A stretch of 64,000 nt of DNA from Cyrtodaria siliqua (Eukaryota > Mollusca > Bivalvia > Adapedonta > Hiatellidae). The notes beneath the pieces are model-generated. The model saw only the letters and a program-made list of their open reading frames with translations, was not told where the DNA came from and searched no databases. The stretch spans positions 62,001 through 126,000 of the forward strand of contig JAWPHD010001443.1 in assembly GCA_037043455.1 (NCBI GenBank). Reading direction: 5' to 3'. Of this stretch, positions 22,901-37,900 are shown piece by piece. Positions within the stretch are counted from its first letter, which is position 1. Every line of letters starts with the position of its first letter. Made by a program: the position numbers and the translations under genes.

Positions 22901-25900
22901 AGGGTTTTATGCCCTTTTTTGTGTTTTTTGTTGTCCAGAATGTATCTTCAAAATTAACTGAGATATATAGGTACTTTACTTTCGGTAGTCTTCGGTAGCA
23001 CCTACACTACAGACTGCTTCTTATTTTAATAATTCTCCGCTGTTAGTTGACGCTCTTGTGATATGGGTGCTACTAGTCAGTTCTTTTCAAATTACCTTAA
23101 AATTTGGTAGACTGCTTCACGAAAATGGCCACATGTTTATATTGTTCAGCTGTATTGCTTGTATGTTTTTCTGTGTTTGACTGTAAAGTAGGACAAAAGA
23201 CAAACATTATCAGGGGAATACCCATGTTTTGTAGCGGAATGAAGTCTCCAAGAAAAAAGGGAGACACACTATCATTGTATTCTAAATATTATGTTTATAA
23301 TATATCCCTCATTATGCTCAATGCTCAGAGACACTGAGCACATTCTCTGTTCCTTTTAAGAAAAAGTGTATTTATTAAGTTCTGCAAAATTTAATCCATT
23401 TTTATCACATTTTACATTCACATCACATGTCAGTGTTTTTTTTATGTGTTTTGTGAATGCAGCCTGTGCGTGTGCCATTGTGAAAAATAGCGGCATTTTT
23501 CTAGAAATTGTGAAAATTGTGAAATATTATAACAAAAGAAAAAGAAACTTTTTTCACTTTTATTTTTACAGTTTAATATCCCTTGGTTTTAAGTTTTGTT
23601 TTTGGTAAATACAGACTAGTTTTGACACCAGCTTATATTAAGACTAGTATCCTTACTGCCTGTTTTTTTTTGTTTTTTTTTTTCAGATTGTGAATTTTTT
23701 GGATATAATTGTGAAAAAAGTATACTTTTTGGCATTGTGAATGGGGCCAAATAACGGCCCCAAATTAGGCATAAAAAAAACACTGCATGTTCATGATGTT
23801 TTGTTGAATTCACTATATATATGTTGAATGAAATTGGGAGAAATTGCATTATCTAGGTTACACTTACTGTATAAAATGAATTTTCTTGTAAATTAGGGGT
23901 CATTTTTATGCTCTTACATATGCATGTATTATGTTTAGGCCATTTAGTGTAGAAAATATCAGTATTTGTCAATAGACTGGACAAACTCTTTGATGTCAGT
24001 ATAGACAAAAAAATAGGTTTAGTGCAGCCATGATATTTATTCACTAAGATTCAGGTATGTGCCAACTCACCAGTCATGAACAACCAAACTGTCTCCTCAA
24101 TTTCCATAAAGGCAGTATTAAAGGGTTACAGAAATCTATGATGTTGTTCAACTTGATACAGATTGCATTCAGTCATCATTCATTATTCATCTCGGAAATT
24201 AGTTTTTAGGTTAAGAAACAGATGTCAACAAATGGGAAAAAAATCTATGAAAGTTCTTGAATGCACCCATCAAGTATCTTTTTTTTTACGCGGATCATCT
24301 TCATTATGGGTATACTTTCGATTTATACTGATATATGTGAGCCAGCAAAACATACTTATAGCTGATTCTAGTCAACACAAAATTTAATAATGTATGACCT
24401 ATATAGAAAAATAATTCTAGTCTAAACTTGCATACCTGGTGTGTCAGTGGCCGAGTATTTAAAATCTCTGACTTAAAATCACTTGCCCCCTCACCGCTGT
24501 GGGTTCGATCCCTCATGGGTTTAGGAATCTTTATGTGAGGAAGCTATGCATCTGGCTTCTCGGTGGTTCTACCCAGGTACCCGCTCATGCACGAAAATTG
24601 CCCGGAGGGTCACCTGGGGTTTTCCCAGCTTGAACAGTCGTCATATGACCTTAGCTGTTGGTGCGACTTTAAAATCCAATTCAGTGCCATTGTATACCAA
24701 TCAGTGCATCCGATCCAAGGTTGCCTTGTATACCAATCAGTGCATCCGATCCAAGGTTGCCTTGTATACCAATCAGTGCATCCGATCCAAGGTTGCCTTG
24801 TATACCAATCAGTGCATCCGATCCAAGGTTGCCTTGTATACCAATCAGTGCATCCGATCCAAGGTTGCCTTGTATACCTATCAGTGCATCCGATCCAAGG
24901 TTGCCTTGTATACCAATCAGTGCATCCGATCCAAGGTTGCCTTGTATACCAATCAGTGCATTCGATCCAAGGTTGCCTTGTATACCAATCAGTGCATCCT
25001 ATCTAAGGTTGCCTATACAGAGTTAGGCATCATAATGTGTGTTTAATGAAACATCATTTTGTTTTCCTGTTGCAGGTTGGACCAAACTTGGTATAAAGTG
25101 CATCAAAGTTTTTCTGGAAAAAGCCTCGTTTGCTGAAGCTGAGATTGTCTGCCGAAGGTGAGGTCTTATTTTTGTTTATTTTGTCATTGACTATTAAAAA
25201 GGCTGTTTTTAATTGTCACCAGGAGGACACATCTTACTGTATTTCTATACCTAGTGATTTGCTTCTAAGGTACTTCTTGATTGTCTTCCTGGGTAGAACC
25301 AGCACTAAGCAACGCAGATAAAGGGATCAAACCCACGACTTTTGGATCATGGGTCCAACGCTGTACCACTAGACCATGCACAGCGCTCCTTTACACATGC
25401 AGTTTGATATTCACAATTTTCACAGTTCACAGATTACAACAACATTACTAAATCATGTTGAGCATGACTAATATTATAATTGCTCTGATAATTTGACAAT
25501 GATGAGTTGATATTGTCACGGTGGTGGACATTGACACCAACATTTGCTGTTTATATTTAGGTAGTTCTTGGGAAATTTATACTTCCATTGCTGGATTTTA
25601 AAGTAGCTATCCTGCCAACAACAACCCAATTTTACATCATAAAATTTTACATCATAGGTACACTGTTTATAAACCTATTGATGATGAGGTGTATATATAA
25701 CTTTCATATTTTGAGAATCCAATATAAACGACGTTTACCAGCCAGGCCAAACCCCGAAACTGGCGTGTCGAATTAAGAGTAATACCAACTCGTAATTCAT
25801 TTTACGCATATTCAATCACGGGTATTTTTAGAACCCGTGATTAAACCTTTACTTTTAATCGGCAAATATACATAATAACCTCAACACCTGGATCAAGTTT

Positions 25901-28900
25901 TGATTAACGGTTTTGTTTGTGTGATTTGGAGGGTTAGTTTCTTTAAATGCTGTATTAAGTAATTTCAAAACCCTTTCCCCTTATATTCTTTTAATAACTT
26001 TTAAGAACATTAACGCCTGCTCATTTAAGTTTTCCTTGTTAAAATGAACGGGAAAAATATGATAAAACGCATGCTTTTGAAAGAGCTCCGATAACCGGAT
26101 TCTCAATATCAAATTGATGGTTAAGCGATTGCAGTCGGACTTGGTATTGAGTTGGATCCAGTTTGATGTTTATTGTAACCACTTAAACCCGGCAAGAACT
26201 TTATATACAATATTGCTGGTTTCCAGTAAGATATAACAAAGAAGTTATATGAAAACCTGTTTTGTCTTAACCCTTAGCCCGCTAAGCACAACTATACTAG
26301 CCTTTGCGTCCATTGTAAACCTACAGTAACTCGCAAGCTGATCAGGGTTTACGATGTCTGGCTGCTGATCAGTCATTTTCCCCAAAACACCCCCTTTGTC
26401 ACATAAATGAAATGGTCTTAATTGAAAGAAAGAACAGTTCATTATATATATGTAGGGGGTTAAGGGTTAATATTAAGTCGAACATTGTGTCCGACTTGCA
26501 ATCAAATCTAGTGAGCCCATATATTTCTTGTAGTTTCATGTGTATATGTTCGTTGAAATTAAAATGAAGATTGGAAGAAAACAGACCGATCTTCAAGTTA
26601 TACCATCAAAATAATGTCAACACATTGGCCCATTCTTCTATATTCACAGGAAAACACAAATGTCCGACTTGTGATCAAAATCGTCCGACAGACCGGCACT
26701 ATATCATGTATGGGTAGGGTACTGTTCCGCCTTAAAACAGGCTGCTTCTGCCTGTGAAACATGTGTAAACAACTGGACCCCCCCCCCCTCCCCCCACCCT
26801 CCCCACTCACCTCCACCCACCCACCCACCCTAGGTGTCCTACTCATGATACCCAACCACCCTAGGTGTCCTACTCGTGATCCCTTTACCCTAATGTTATT
26901 TAGATCTCTTGAATTCGCAACAATTTCATTTTTCAAAACAAAAAGTACAATGATTGAATAAACAGAGTGCATTATACACCAAATCTTAGGTAACAACTGT
27001 TTAAACCTTCAATCTTAGAGAGTTCATATACTTCTTGTGTTTCACTACTATCACTCATAGATAAAAAAAACACTCAAGTTTCATACATTTCTTTAAAGAA
27101 ACTAACCCTTCTAATTCAACGCTCCAGTTTTGGCCTAGCTGGTTAAAGCTGTTTATGTTGTGTCTACAGAGTTTGGATTCTCAAAATATGTAAGTTATAT
27201 ATATACCTCAGTGTCAGTAGGTTTAGAAATGGTGTACACATGTTGTAAAATTTCCTGTTGACGACAGGATAGGAACTTTAAACAAACATCATATAACAAT
27301 GGAATTAAATAAAATATTATAGGCATACATCATGTATGACACTTGCATAAACACTTGGAAAACGCATTTGTTAAACAGCTATTAATTATACCATGTGGAT
27401 TTTGAAATGGAAACTCAGTTTTGCTGCTAGGTGCTTGTCTTTTGTTCTTGAAAACATTGCAATGGTCTTAAATAATGTACACATAGAAAATAGGACATTA
27501 AACTCTTGGGAATTAATATATTAGATTTACCTTTAATTAATAATTATTTTAAATTGTGCATCAACACAATTAACAAACCCATATATATTTTTTTTAATGC
27601 AAATGTACTGCTTGTTTGTTTGTTCTGTGTTTAACATAATTTTTCAGGACATTTTAGGCTATGTATCACAGTCGATTTTTTATGGTGGAGGCAGACCACC
27701 CACTTATTCCTAGGTAGAACCAGTATTGTATACCTTCCGTTATCCATATGTTAAAACGCAGACAATCTTGAGAGGATAAGTGACTTTTGCATGAATACAA
27801 AATCAATATTCTGAGTACCAGTGTTCCGTCATCCATCTGAGTACCAGTGTTCCGTCATCCATCTGAGTACCAGTGTTCCGTCATCCATCTGAGTACCAGT
27901 GTTCCGTCATCCATCTGAGTACCAGTGTTCCGTCATTCATCTGAGTACCAGTGTTCCGTCATCCATGCAATACCAGTTATTGCTCACAAAATCATAATAC
28001 ATTTTATTCTGATATTTAAGTGTCATCTTTATTGATATGGTTGGTGGTTTTGAAAATGTATATTTAAATCATATTTTTTCAGTTTTATGTGGAGAAATGA
28101 CTGGGATGTGTAAAACTTGCTCTCATTGAAGTCGACATGTTTTGGTGGTTTTACTTCGTTCGGTATCAAATTGATAAAACATGTTATATTTTAATCAGGA
28201 TCAACTCAAAAGATGAATTGTGTATGTGCGATGTTTCTGCATTATGACTCAAGTCCCCCAAAATATTGCTATTTGTCATTAAACAATAATAATTCTTCAG
28301 TGATGTTATTGGTTGTGGTGCAACAATAATATGCATTATATATTCATCTAAAATTCAGATGCTTTGCAAAAACATACTGTATTTCCCATAATAGTAATGC
28401 CTTCCCTAATAGAAGTGCATCCCAACTTTTTTTCAGAAAAAAAAAAGAAAGAAAAAGAGTGGCCCCTTTGCAGTTTGCATAGCATCCGGGCGCTAAGGGA
28501 AATACAGATTTCTTGAATTAATTGGAACACTGTAGTCTGCCTGTCACAGGGAACACTAGTCTGCCTGTCACAGAACACTGTAGTCTGCCTGTCACAGAAC
28601 ACTGTAGTCTACCTGTCACAGGGAACACTGTAGTCTGCCTGTCACAGTTTGTTTGTTGTTGAGGTTATGCTTGTTAGCAAAAAGCAAACGATTATAATTC
28701 TACAGAAATGTCTTCGTCTGTAGAATTTCAAAATGTCCTCGCCAACCATACCACTTCAATATGAATTACATTTAGGGGTGGGTGGGAGGAAAGAGGTGGG
28801 GGTAGTGTTTAATATTTAGAATACACCACAACAAATCCAAGGTACCATATTATTTGTTTTCCAAGGAAACATGCATAGGTCTCCTAAACCCAACTACTGC

Positions 28901-31900
28901 ATGAACATTCATTTATTGTCTTGGTGTGTTTGCCTCTCTGGTTGCGGCCTGACTCCCGTGGTGATATTTCGAAATCTATCCACATATCCAATGATGTCCG
29001 TGTTTTTCCTAATAACTCTGCCGCCCATGCACAGATTTTATAGTATTTTATATTTACACGGTTAGAATTGCTTATTTAAACTGTCTATATTATTTCCAAA
29101 ATCCTGGAGTGGAAAATACACCTACTATTTTACTTAAAAACAAAATTCAAACCCTTTTGCCACACCTACCCCTACAACATGTGTTTAACCTCGGTATTTT
29201 GGCAGTCTTAGGATAATAGCTCTACCAACACCTCTATCATCTCTGCCAAGATCTCACCCAAATTATCCTGCATTTATTAGCTGAGAAATGACATGATACA
29301 CCATATTTTACAAGAGAATAACAATAAACCATTCAGCTTCTTGGGAGATAATTTGTAAAAAATCGTCTGAGGTGAGAATTACATCTTGTATGTGTGTTAA
29401 CATCTCTTCTATCTGCGATGCCAGTCTTGTTCTGTTATGTAGGGTTGTCCCCCACTCAACAACATTCCAGTAGCTGATGGGTTCTATCTTATCTCATATC
29501 ATCAATCTTTGTTAAAGGGACTTGAGGCGATCTGGAAGAATTATGGGTAGCTGTCGAGCCCAATATGAATAATTGAATTGTGGTTTGCGGTGCACCAACA
29601 CAAAAAGGTTATATGGCACCAACAGGAATGAACATTCCAGGTCCACCCTCCATTTATGGTGCGATAAAAATATGCAGAATGAGTGCAGAATCTTCTTGCC
29701 TGCAGAACTGCAGAGTTGCTGCAACTTCTGTTGTAAACTCTTAAATTTTTGCTGGAGCCACATCATTGTTTTCTGCCACCACTACGTAGCACCTGAAACA
29801 ACACAGGGGTGATGATGAAGACACAAAAATTACAAAAGTAAACATGGATTTGGTGGGATTTTACCGCTCTGCTTGGACCATTAAAACCCATCAAAATGTG
29901 TTGCTGTTAACTAGGCTTCATGAAATGTTTTATTTAAAGATGAATGGCCACCCTTTTTGTAATATTATCAATTAACAAATTTAAACATATGAACATTTCT
30001 TGATAGTCCCAGAGAGAAACATAATTATGTTCAAAACCGCTATTAAGTTGTATGTGAAAATAAGCATTATTTTTATGACGTAGATAATACTTTTACCACT
30101 GCGTGACTGCACTGGGGATATGAGGTAAATCTGAATTGTATACTATTGCCAGATAATTCATAAATACATTTACCTGTGGATTAATTTACCTGTTAAAAGT
30201 TTTCTACGTCATCAAATTATTCTCGAATGTGTGAATTGTAAATATCTGTTGTTGTGTATTGATTTCGATTTAAATAAACATAAACATGTTCATGAAACAA
30301 AACATGGCCGGAGAACTTTAAGCGTTGTTTATGAAATAGTTCCGTCTGGAAAACTCAAGGACTCATTTTTGCTTTATATTAATTCATATTGCAGTTTGAG
30401 GCTATATGAAATTATTGTTTTGTTTAACTACACTTTTATTTAATTATATATATGTACAACTGCTAGCAATAAGAACCCCATGTGAAATAATATTAATAAT
30501 TTTACCTCAAATTCACACATAATAATGTAAGATGTCTATATTTCCAGACGAAACATCCTCATAAATATAAATATTGAACCATGCAGCTCTTGTAATGCAT
30601 GTGCACATTTCATTTGAAGATGAAGCACGTAGTGAGATTATGGATTAGCACCAGTCACTCTAGCGTCTCCATGGCCGAATGGTTAACGACGTTGCGTTGT
30701 AAACCTTCGCCTCTCACCACTGCGGGTTCGCCACTTTGAGCTCGACTTGTAAGTAAGGAAGTATATGACCATCATATATAACCTTGCCTGTGTTGAAAAT
30801 GACGAAAAACACCATACAAACAAAGAAAACTAGTTACTCAACCAGATCACCTCCAGTCCCTTTAAACAATGTTGTGGCTGAAATATCAACTTGTTTGATA
30901 TTGACTGTAATATAGGGATACACATGCCTGCCAAAGGGTAATTTATTTGGGATGCCACACGTTTCTTTAGTCAAACACACCACACTTTTCTTTAGAGTCA
31001 AACACACCACACCTTTTCTTTAGGCTCAAACCTTTATTAAGAGACCACTCAAGGGAAGAGTAAAACTGGTCTCATATCACAGGTGGTGTCCCAATACACT
31101 GAATACAGGTGCAGTTTAATTAAAAAGAGTAAAATTGGGAACTGAAATGGTGATCTCTTAAAGAAACTAACCCGCCATATAACCGCGGAATTACACTACA
31201 AACCGTTTATCAAAACTCTATCCAGGTGGACATGTCATTTAATAATGTATATGTGCCAATTAAAAGTATAGGTTTTATTCATAGGTTCTTAAATTACCCG
31301 ATGATTGTATATGCGTAAAACATTATGAGTTGGTAACTGATTTGAAGCTACAGTTTTGGGATTTTGACTGGTTACCCGTTTATATTGTGTCTATAGAGTT
31401 TCGATTCTCAAAATATGTAAGTTATACAGGGCAGGAAAATTTGTTTCCAAGTTACTCATCCTACCTAATATTTGAATGGTCATATTGATAAATTGTTAAA
31501 GAATTTATCTGAATTTTTACTTGTTGTCCTGCATCAATAAGCACTTGTCAAGGCGAAGAAAGAGTGGAATTGTTGTGCCCTGTTATATAATTATGTGTAT
31601 ACCTAGTCCTCAGATCTATTTTGCCTGTTGATGGTGTAATAGGAACTGCAAAGCAGGTGGTCTCTTGAGCAGGTTAGACTGTATACTGTCATTGACAGAA
31701 TATAATTTATACTGAAACAAAGTTCAGTATCTCATTATCTCAGTGATTGAAAGGTAACTATCAAAAGGGACCATTCATAAAATGAAAAACTAATTTTGTT
31801 TATCATTGACACATTGTCTTAGGTTATTTAGAGCCGCAAAAAAGAGTCAAAAGATATACAGGAATCCTGAATCCATGCCCAACTCTTACTATCAGATACA

Positions 31901-34900
31901 TTCCTATGATTTTTAGCTCTACTGGCCAAAGGCAGAGCTTATGGGATGGCGAGTTGTCCGTCGCCTATCTGTCATCCGTCTGTCCATCTTCCGTCATTAA
32001 CTTTTGCCTTGTTAAGACGATAGTTACTTCATTTTCCATCCGATCTTTACCAAACTTTACCATATTGTTAATATCAATGAAAGCTTGGACAGGTTAAAAA
32101 AACAGCCAAATCAGACCAATAACACCCGAGTAACACCCAAGTTATGACCCTAACAGCAGAGTTATTGCCTTTGATTTAGTTAAAAGTGCTGTATTTTGAC
32201 TCGTTAAGACGGACGGGCCTTCATTTTTCATTTGATCCTTACCAAACTTTACCAGATTGTAAGTATCGGTGAAAGCTCGAACACAAGTTTGAAAACCAGC
32301 CAAATCAGACTAGTACCACCCGAGTTATGGCCCTAACAATCAGACCAGTAACACCCGAGTTATGGCCCTAACAATCCGTATAATCAGCGTCATCCCTCAT
32401 ATTTCTGTCGGTGTTTGTTTGGTAAAGATAACAGATATGATTGAAAATTTGAAAATGTGAGGAATTTTTTAAAAATATTTTATGATATTTAATGTTGAAA
32501 ACTTGATTTAAACAGATCGTATCAGAACTGAATTTCTCATTTAATGAGTTTTAAATATTTCAAAACCAATGTGCTATCCATCAAAATGATATATTTGATA
32601 CTTATATAAATTAAAGTTTTCTGTTTAAACGTATCCTGTTTAAAGACGTATTAATTTAAACAGGTGCATATTACTTGAAATGAGCAGTTTATGGGCTTCA
32701 TATATCTTTCACATAATTGTCTTGTGTGAATTTACCTTGTTTATTGTGTTCACAATGGCACTGTAATGGCGCTGTAATTTTAATATTATTTCTTTTGCTC
32801 CACAGTGGCAAACAAAAGAAAATGCCAGACATGCTTTGCGATAGCTCATTGTCGCTGATGGGGTCATTGTCATATCGGGTACTACAGAAAGGTACCCGGG
32901 GTACATTTATGTATACAGAACGGCCCCCAAATATACAGAAACGTACCCGGACAAACACGATCTCATTGGCATAATTGAAACAATTTAGAACTTGATAAAA
33001 CAACTACTTAAACAATATTGTTTATCATTAACTATTGCGCTAATGTTCTTAAAAACATATTTAGGTCACCATAGTTAGTAATAAAATACAGAACGCATTG
33101 TCGTAAAACCGGAAGTTGTAAATTATCAAACCCCGCGCAAAAAAAAGTAAACAAATATGCAGCTCGTCATTCAAGAAGAGTAGGTCAAATATTTAGACCA
33201 TCTGCATTCCTTGAAGTCGGAGGCAACTGCGAGCGGCTTTTAAAGGGACACACGGCAATCTTTATTTTTTAAAAACTCACGGCGTCCTGCTAGTTTTTCT
33301 GCATAACTTGCATTTGTTCAATCATTAATAATAATTATAACTTATAAGAATAGTATTAACAATGTGTTGCATATTATTAATTTTTGATATTATTGCACCA
33401 ATAATATATTAAAATTTTATAGTATAATGAGACGAAATAGTGAATATTTAATTTGTTTTTATTTAAATGTTACCAGGGAAAAAGTAAAAATGATATTTAT
33501 ATATAAATCGAGACACTAATTTCAAACACTTCCCAACTGCTATCTTCACCGCGTGCACATCGCTGTGTGGGCACTGATGACACTCATGATGTTTGTATAG
33601 GAGTCGCCTTGCCAGCCCTATACGCCATTGCCGCTCTATTCACGTGGAGTGGTATTACCGAACTCTTAGGTCAGCCCATAGAGTTTAGTAGCTTGAGTGT
33701 CATTTGTTCCCGTCACAGCACACATTACCTGATGGCCACACCGAACTCTTTACGTCAGAAGTCCGCAGGCCGGGGCTGAGATCAACTCCCCACAGTAAAA
33801 GTAGAGTATGTAGGCAGTAATAGGGATCGACACAGAGGCCTATATTTGACTGAAGACCGAAGAGAGGAAGATGTACTGGCGTCGGGTGGTGTGTGCGGCG
33901 CGGGGGTCATGCTGTGATGGGTGTGGCCCCAAACTGGGCTACCTAAACTGCACCAGCCCGTAGTTTAGTTGACTCAACCACCTAGAGGATGTCTTCCAGA
34001 CCCCCCCACCTCACCGCCGCAGCGAAAACCACAGAGCGGAAGCGACAACCACCAACATACCATCAACAGAACCGACAACACAGCAGCACCAGATCAACCA
34101 ACATACTCAACGCAGATCATAGTCCAGACTCTATTGTACCCATCGCTTCAATATACGTGAGCTATCTCGCGTTTGTCGTGTTTGTTGGTAGAGGGACTAT
34201 AAACCTCAGAACTACACACACACACACACGTTCAAACAGTTCAAGATTGCCGTGTGTCCCTTTAAAAAGTGAATTGATTGAACTTTGTAAACAATGAAAG
34301 TTTTGTTTCCATGAAGTAACAGAACGTGTTACGGCTGCGTTTTACGACTGTATTTTCTCTCGGACCTGTACATTTATGTATATTTGGGGGCCTTTCTGGA
34401 TTTCGATGGTTTTCGGGTACGCTTCTGTATACATAAATGTAACCTGAGTGCCTTCCTGTAGTACCCGGTACGACAATGACCCCATCAGCCTCATTGTCAG
34501 TCGTCAAAATCAGGCCCGTAGCCAGCCCTGAAATTTAACCGAGGAAAATCCCTTTCTATGGATGTCTGGTGGCATGCATCCTCCACCCCACCCAAACTCC
34601 AATTTTTTGTGATTTCTTCATGTGATTTAGTGCATGTCAGTTTTAAGCAAGACATTTTTCTCAATGTTTGATTATATTATTTATCAATACTTGTATATGA
34701 TTGCTAAAATTCAGCGTATACAGCGTAGCTAAGGGCCTGAAATAAGTACTTATTTTTATGCTATAGTAGATATTTTCCACTTATTCAGTTTTAAACAAAG
34801 TTGAACGAGTTTGAAAATGAGCAAAACCAATGTATAGGTTAGGAGTCATTGGCCTTGATTAGATTTCAGCTTGTTGACACAATAATAATTGAAGATTATC

Positions 34901-37900
34901 CAACTTCCACTAAATTTGGAAAAAACGTTCGACCATAAAACTTTGGGCTGCAGTGGCTCAGTATATAGCATGTTCGACTGTGAATCCAGGTATCTTGGAT
35001 TCAAGGCAAATTGGAGTTTATTCTCTAAGCATGTTGAAAATCCATTTAAGTTCTCCGGCCATGTTTTGTTTCATGAACATGTTTATGTTTATTTAAATCG
35101 AAACAAATACACAACAATAGATATTTGCAGTATCTGTGAAAAGCCAGAATAAGATTTTATTTGATGACCTAGAAAACGTTGAACAGTTAAATCCACAGGT
35201 AAATGTATTTATCAGTTATCTGGCTTTAGTTGTGCAGCTGTACAATTCAGATTTACTTCATTTCTCCATGCAATCACACAGTGGTAAAAGTAGTATCTAC
35301 GTCATGCAAATAATACTTATTTTTACCTACAACTTAGTAGCAGATTTAAATATATGTTCCTCTCTGGGACTATCAAGAAAATGTTCATATGATGTTTAAG
35401 AGTTAACTTTGTTACTGGTAATTGATAATACTACAAAAAGGGTGGCCATTCATCGTAAAGGAATCTATTTGATAGTAAGAGCAGGGCATGGTTCCGGATT
35501 CCTGTATATCTTTCTCATTTTGGGTGGTTCAAAATAAACTAAAACAATGTGTTGAAGGGTCATTTAACAACAAAGAAAAAGTTTGCGAACGTTCGCAAAT
35601 TAATTAATTCGCCTTGCTATTGAGACACATATGATTCGTGGGCAGTAGCTAAGCATGCTTGAAAAGTAAACTAGACGCTATTTGTTTTCAACAGAAGGTA
35701 TCAGGCAAATGTAAATATAAGTATCATATTGGAGTTTTAGAACACTTGGTTTCAATGGTTTTACAATAAACAAAATTACCCTTTGCTGTACACATTTATT
35801 CCGCTTTCTTTTCTCAAATGAAGTAAATTTCAGCTCCGATGTGTCATGGGATAGCCTTAAACAAAACTGTGTGTTTTCCTTAAAAATATTTTAAAAAATC
35901 CAGCACATGTTTTTCCAAAATTAATATTGACCAATATGTGGATTATTTAAGAAAGATGCAAATGCATAGATCCGCTCTGTCAATCAAACATATATCTGAT
36001 CATGCCAGTTGACCAATTAAAATCACATGAGGTATTTACCCCGTTACATAAAGCACATGCTGTCCCACAAACAAACATTTTATACAATAAAACACATGAT
36101 AATATTTGTGGCCAAAATTGAGCTTGGACAATGGTGGGCAGGGTTTATCGATTTGTACGGATCTATGTATGAGTGCATATATTTTGACAGTTCAACAGAG
36201 CAAAGAATACATCACTTACACAGACCATATTTTCTCAAATAAATGCCCATGCTCTTAAGTAAAGTAGTTTTTTTTTATGATGAAAACAAGACTTTCAATT
36301 AAAATAGACGTTTCATTCATCCTGAAACCCTTTGATTCTAATATTAACCACCGCCCCAAGCCTTCATAGTGTTTATATAAACAACCACCGCCCCAGGCCT
36401 TCATAGTGTTTATATAAACGCCTGAGTATTTATAAGAGAAAGTAAGGTATATCCCCATCAACATTAATTTTCATGTATTGAAGCATTGTAATCAAGCAAG
36501 CACATGTGGACCCATATTTGTGGATTAAATATACAGGAACGCCCTTGTTCATAATAGAGTCTTTATTACAGCTAGAAATGATTGAAATGAACCTGAGATT
36601 AAAACAGGAGATATCCGTTTCACCTGTCACAGCAGCTATTGTACCATGGCAGAATTAGATTTCTTTCACAAAGTGTTTTAATAATGTAAATCTACTTTGT
36701 AAAAGGTCTAGAATGTGTTTCAATTGGTAAGCAATTAGTTTAAGAAAAAAAGCTTTATATTTCATTTATTATAATTATATACATACGGCTGAAATAGTGG
36801 ATTAATCCATTAGATCTTCAACTCAAAGCAGGGGCGTAGCTTTGTCTAAATCAGTGTGTAGGCACAAGGTCTAGTGGGGTGTCCGGGGGCAGGCTCAACA
36901 GGATTTTTTTTTTGGAAGGAAGGCAAATCCTGCATTCTGACGGTATTTTAAGCAGCAAACAATATGCTTTTAACCCGCGATTTCAAGCTTTTTAATCTCA
37001 GATTTTGCAACAAAAACATCAACAGAACAAAATAACATATATTAATATGAATACTTGCTTTCTGAAAATCATTCGAAATTTTGCAAAATCATGGTGTGTT
37101 TGGTTCCGAAAGACCGCGAGCGAAAACAGTTAGACTTTTATTTTCTGAAAAGACCACGAGTAAAAATTAGTATGAGCTGACCATAACCTCCCCACCCACC
37201 CCACTCAGTTTTTATTGCATTTTTGGCATTTTTATTGTTTTGATTTCTGGAGACAATGTGAAGGCACGTGCCTACAGTGCCTATAGGCAGCTACGCCACT
37301 TCAAAGTGAGAAAACTTAAATAGTATCAGTCATTTTAGGGTTTCTGAACATGATATTTTAATAGAAAAAATGTTCTACCATAAAACTTTGGGCTGCTGCG
37401 TGGCTCAGTATATAGCATGTTCGACTGTGAATCCAGATATCTTGGATTCAAGCCTAATTGGAGAACATCAAGCAAGGGAGCTTCTAAGTATTATTTTTAA
37501 GAAGTCTTTATTATGACCTGGCCAGGACTTGTACCCACTGCTGAAATGCTCGGTGGTTAGACATTTATAATAGTACGGTACCTACAGGGTTGATACATTA
37601 GGGTATACTAAAATCTGTTTGGACTAGTTTGTTAATAGAAACTTTTACTATTTTTCAGTTCTGGTGGCCACCTTGTTGACATAGACAGAATAAGTTTCAA
37701 CAGTGTGGTGGGGCAGGAGGCAGAGGGTAAAGGAATCAGGGATCTTGTATGGATAGGTTTGTACACACTTTGTCTGCTTGCTATAGGAACATATAATGTC
37801 TTTATGCCACTTTGATAGGAAGCGCTTCCCTTAATAGAAGTCTAGTTTCATGAGTTATGAATTTTTACAATATTATGTTGTGCAGCCAACAACTAGAGTT

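Larger units (their letters stand above)
29516..30861. mobile_element. TTAA-flanked composite element, 1.35 kb
   Basis: The left end AGGGACTTGAGGCGATCTGG and right end CCAGATCACCTCCAGTCCCT are inverted repeats of about 20 bp inside TTAA (29512-29515 and 30862-30865). It contains other repeats: a reverse copy of the 41491-type SINE (about 29571-29765), MITE family B (29938-30317) and a tRNA-like SINE (30663-30775). An isolated left end of the same family lies at 57279. Confidence 0.78.

Noticed and set aside
24546..25046. Three overlapping frames of 101-166 codons
   Set aside because: Produced by the 36-bp array and the SINE before it; all three frames are open, as expected from a stop-free unit divisible by three.
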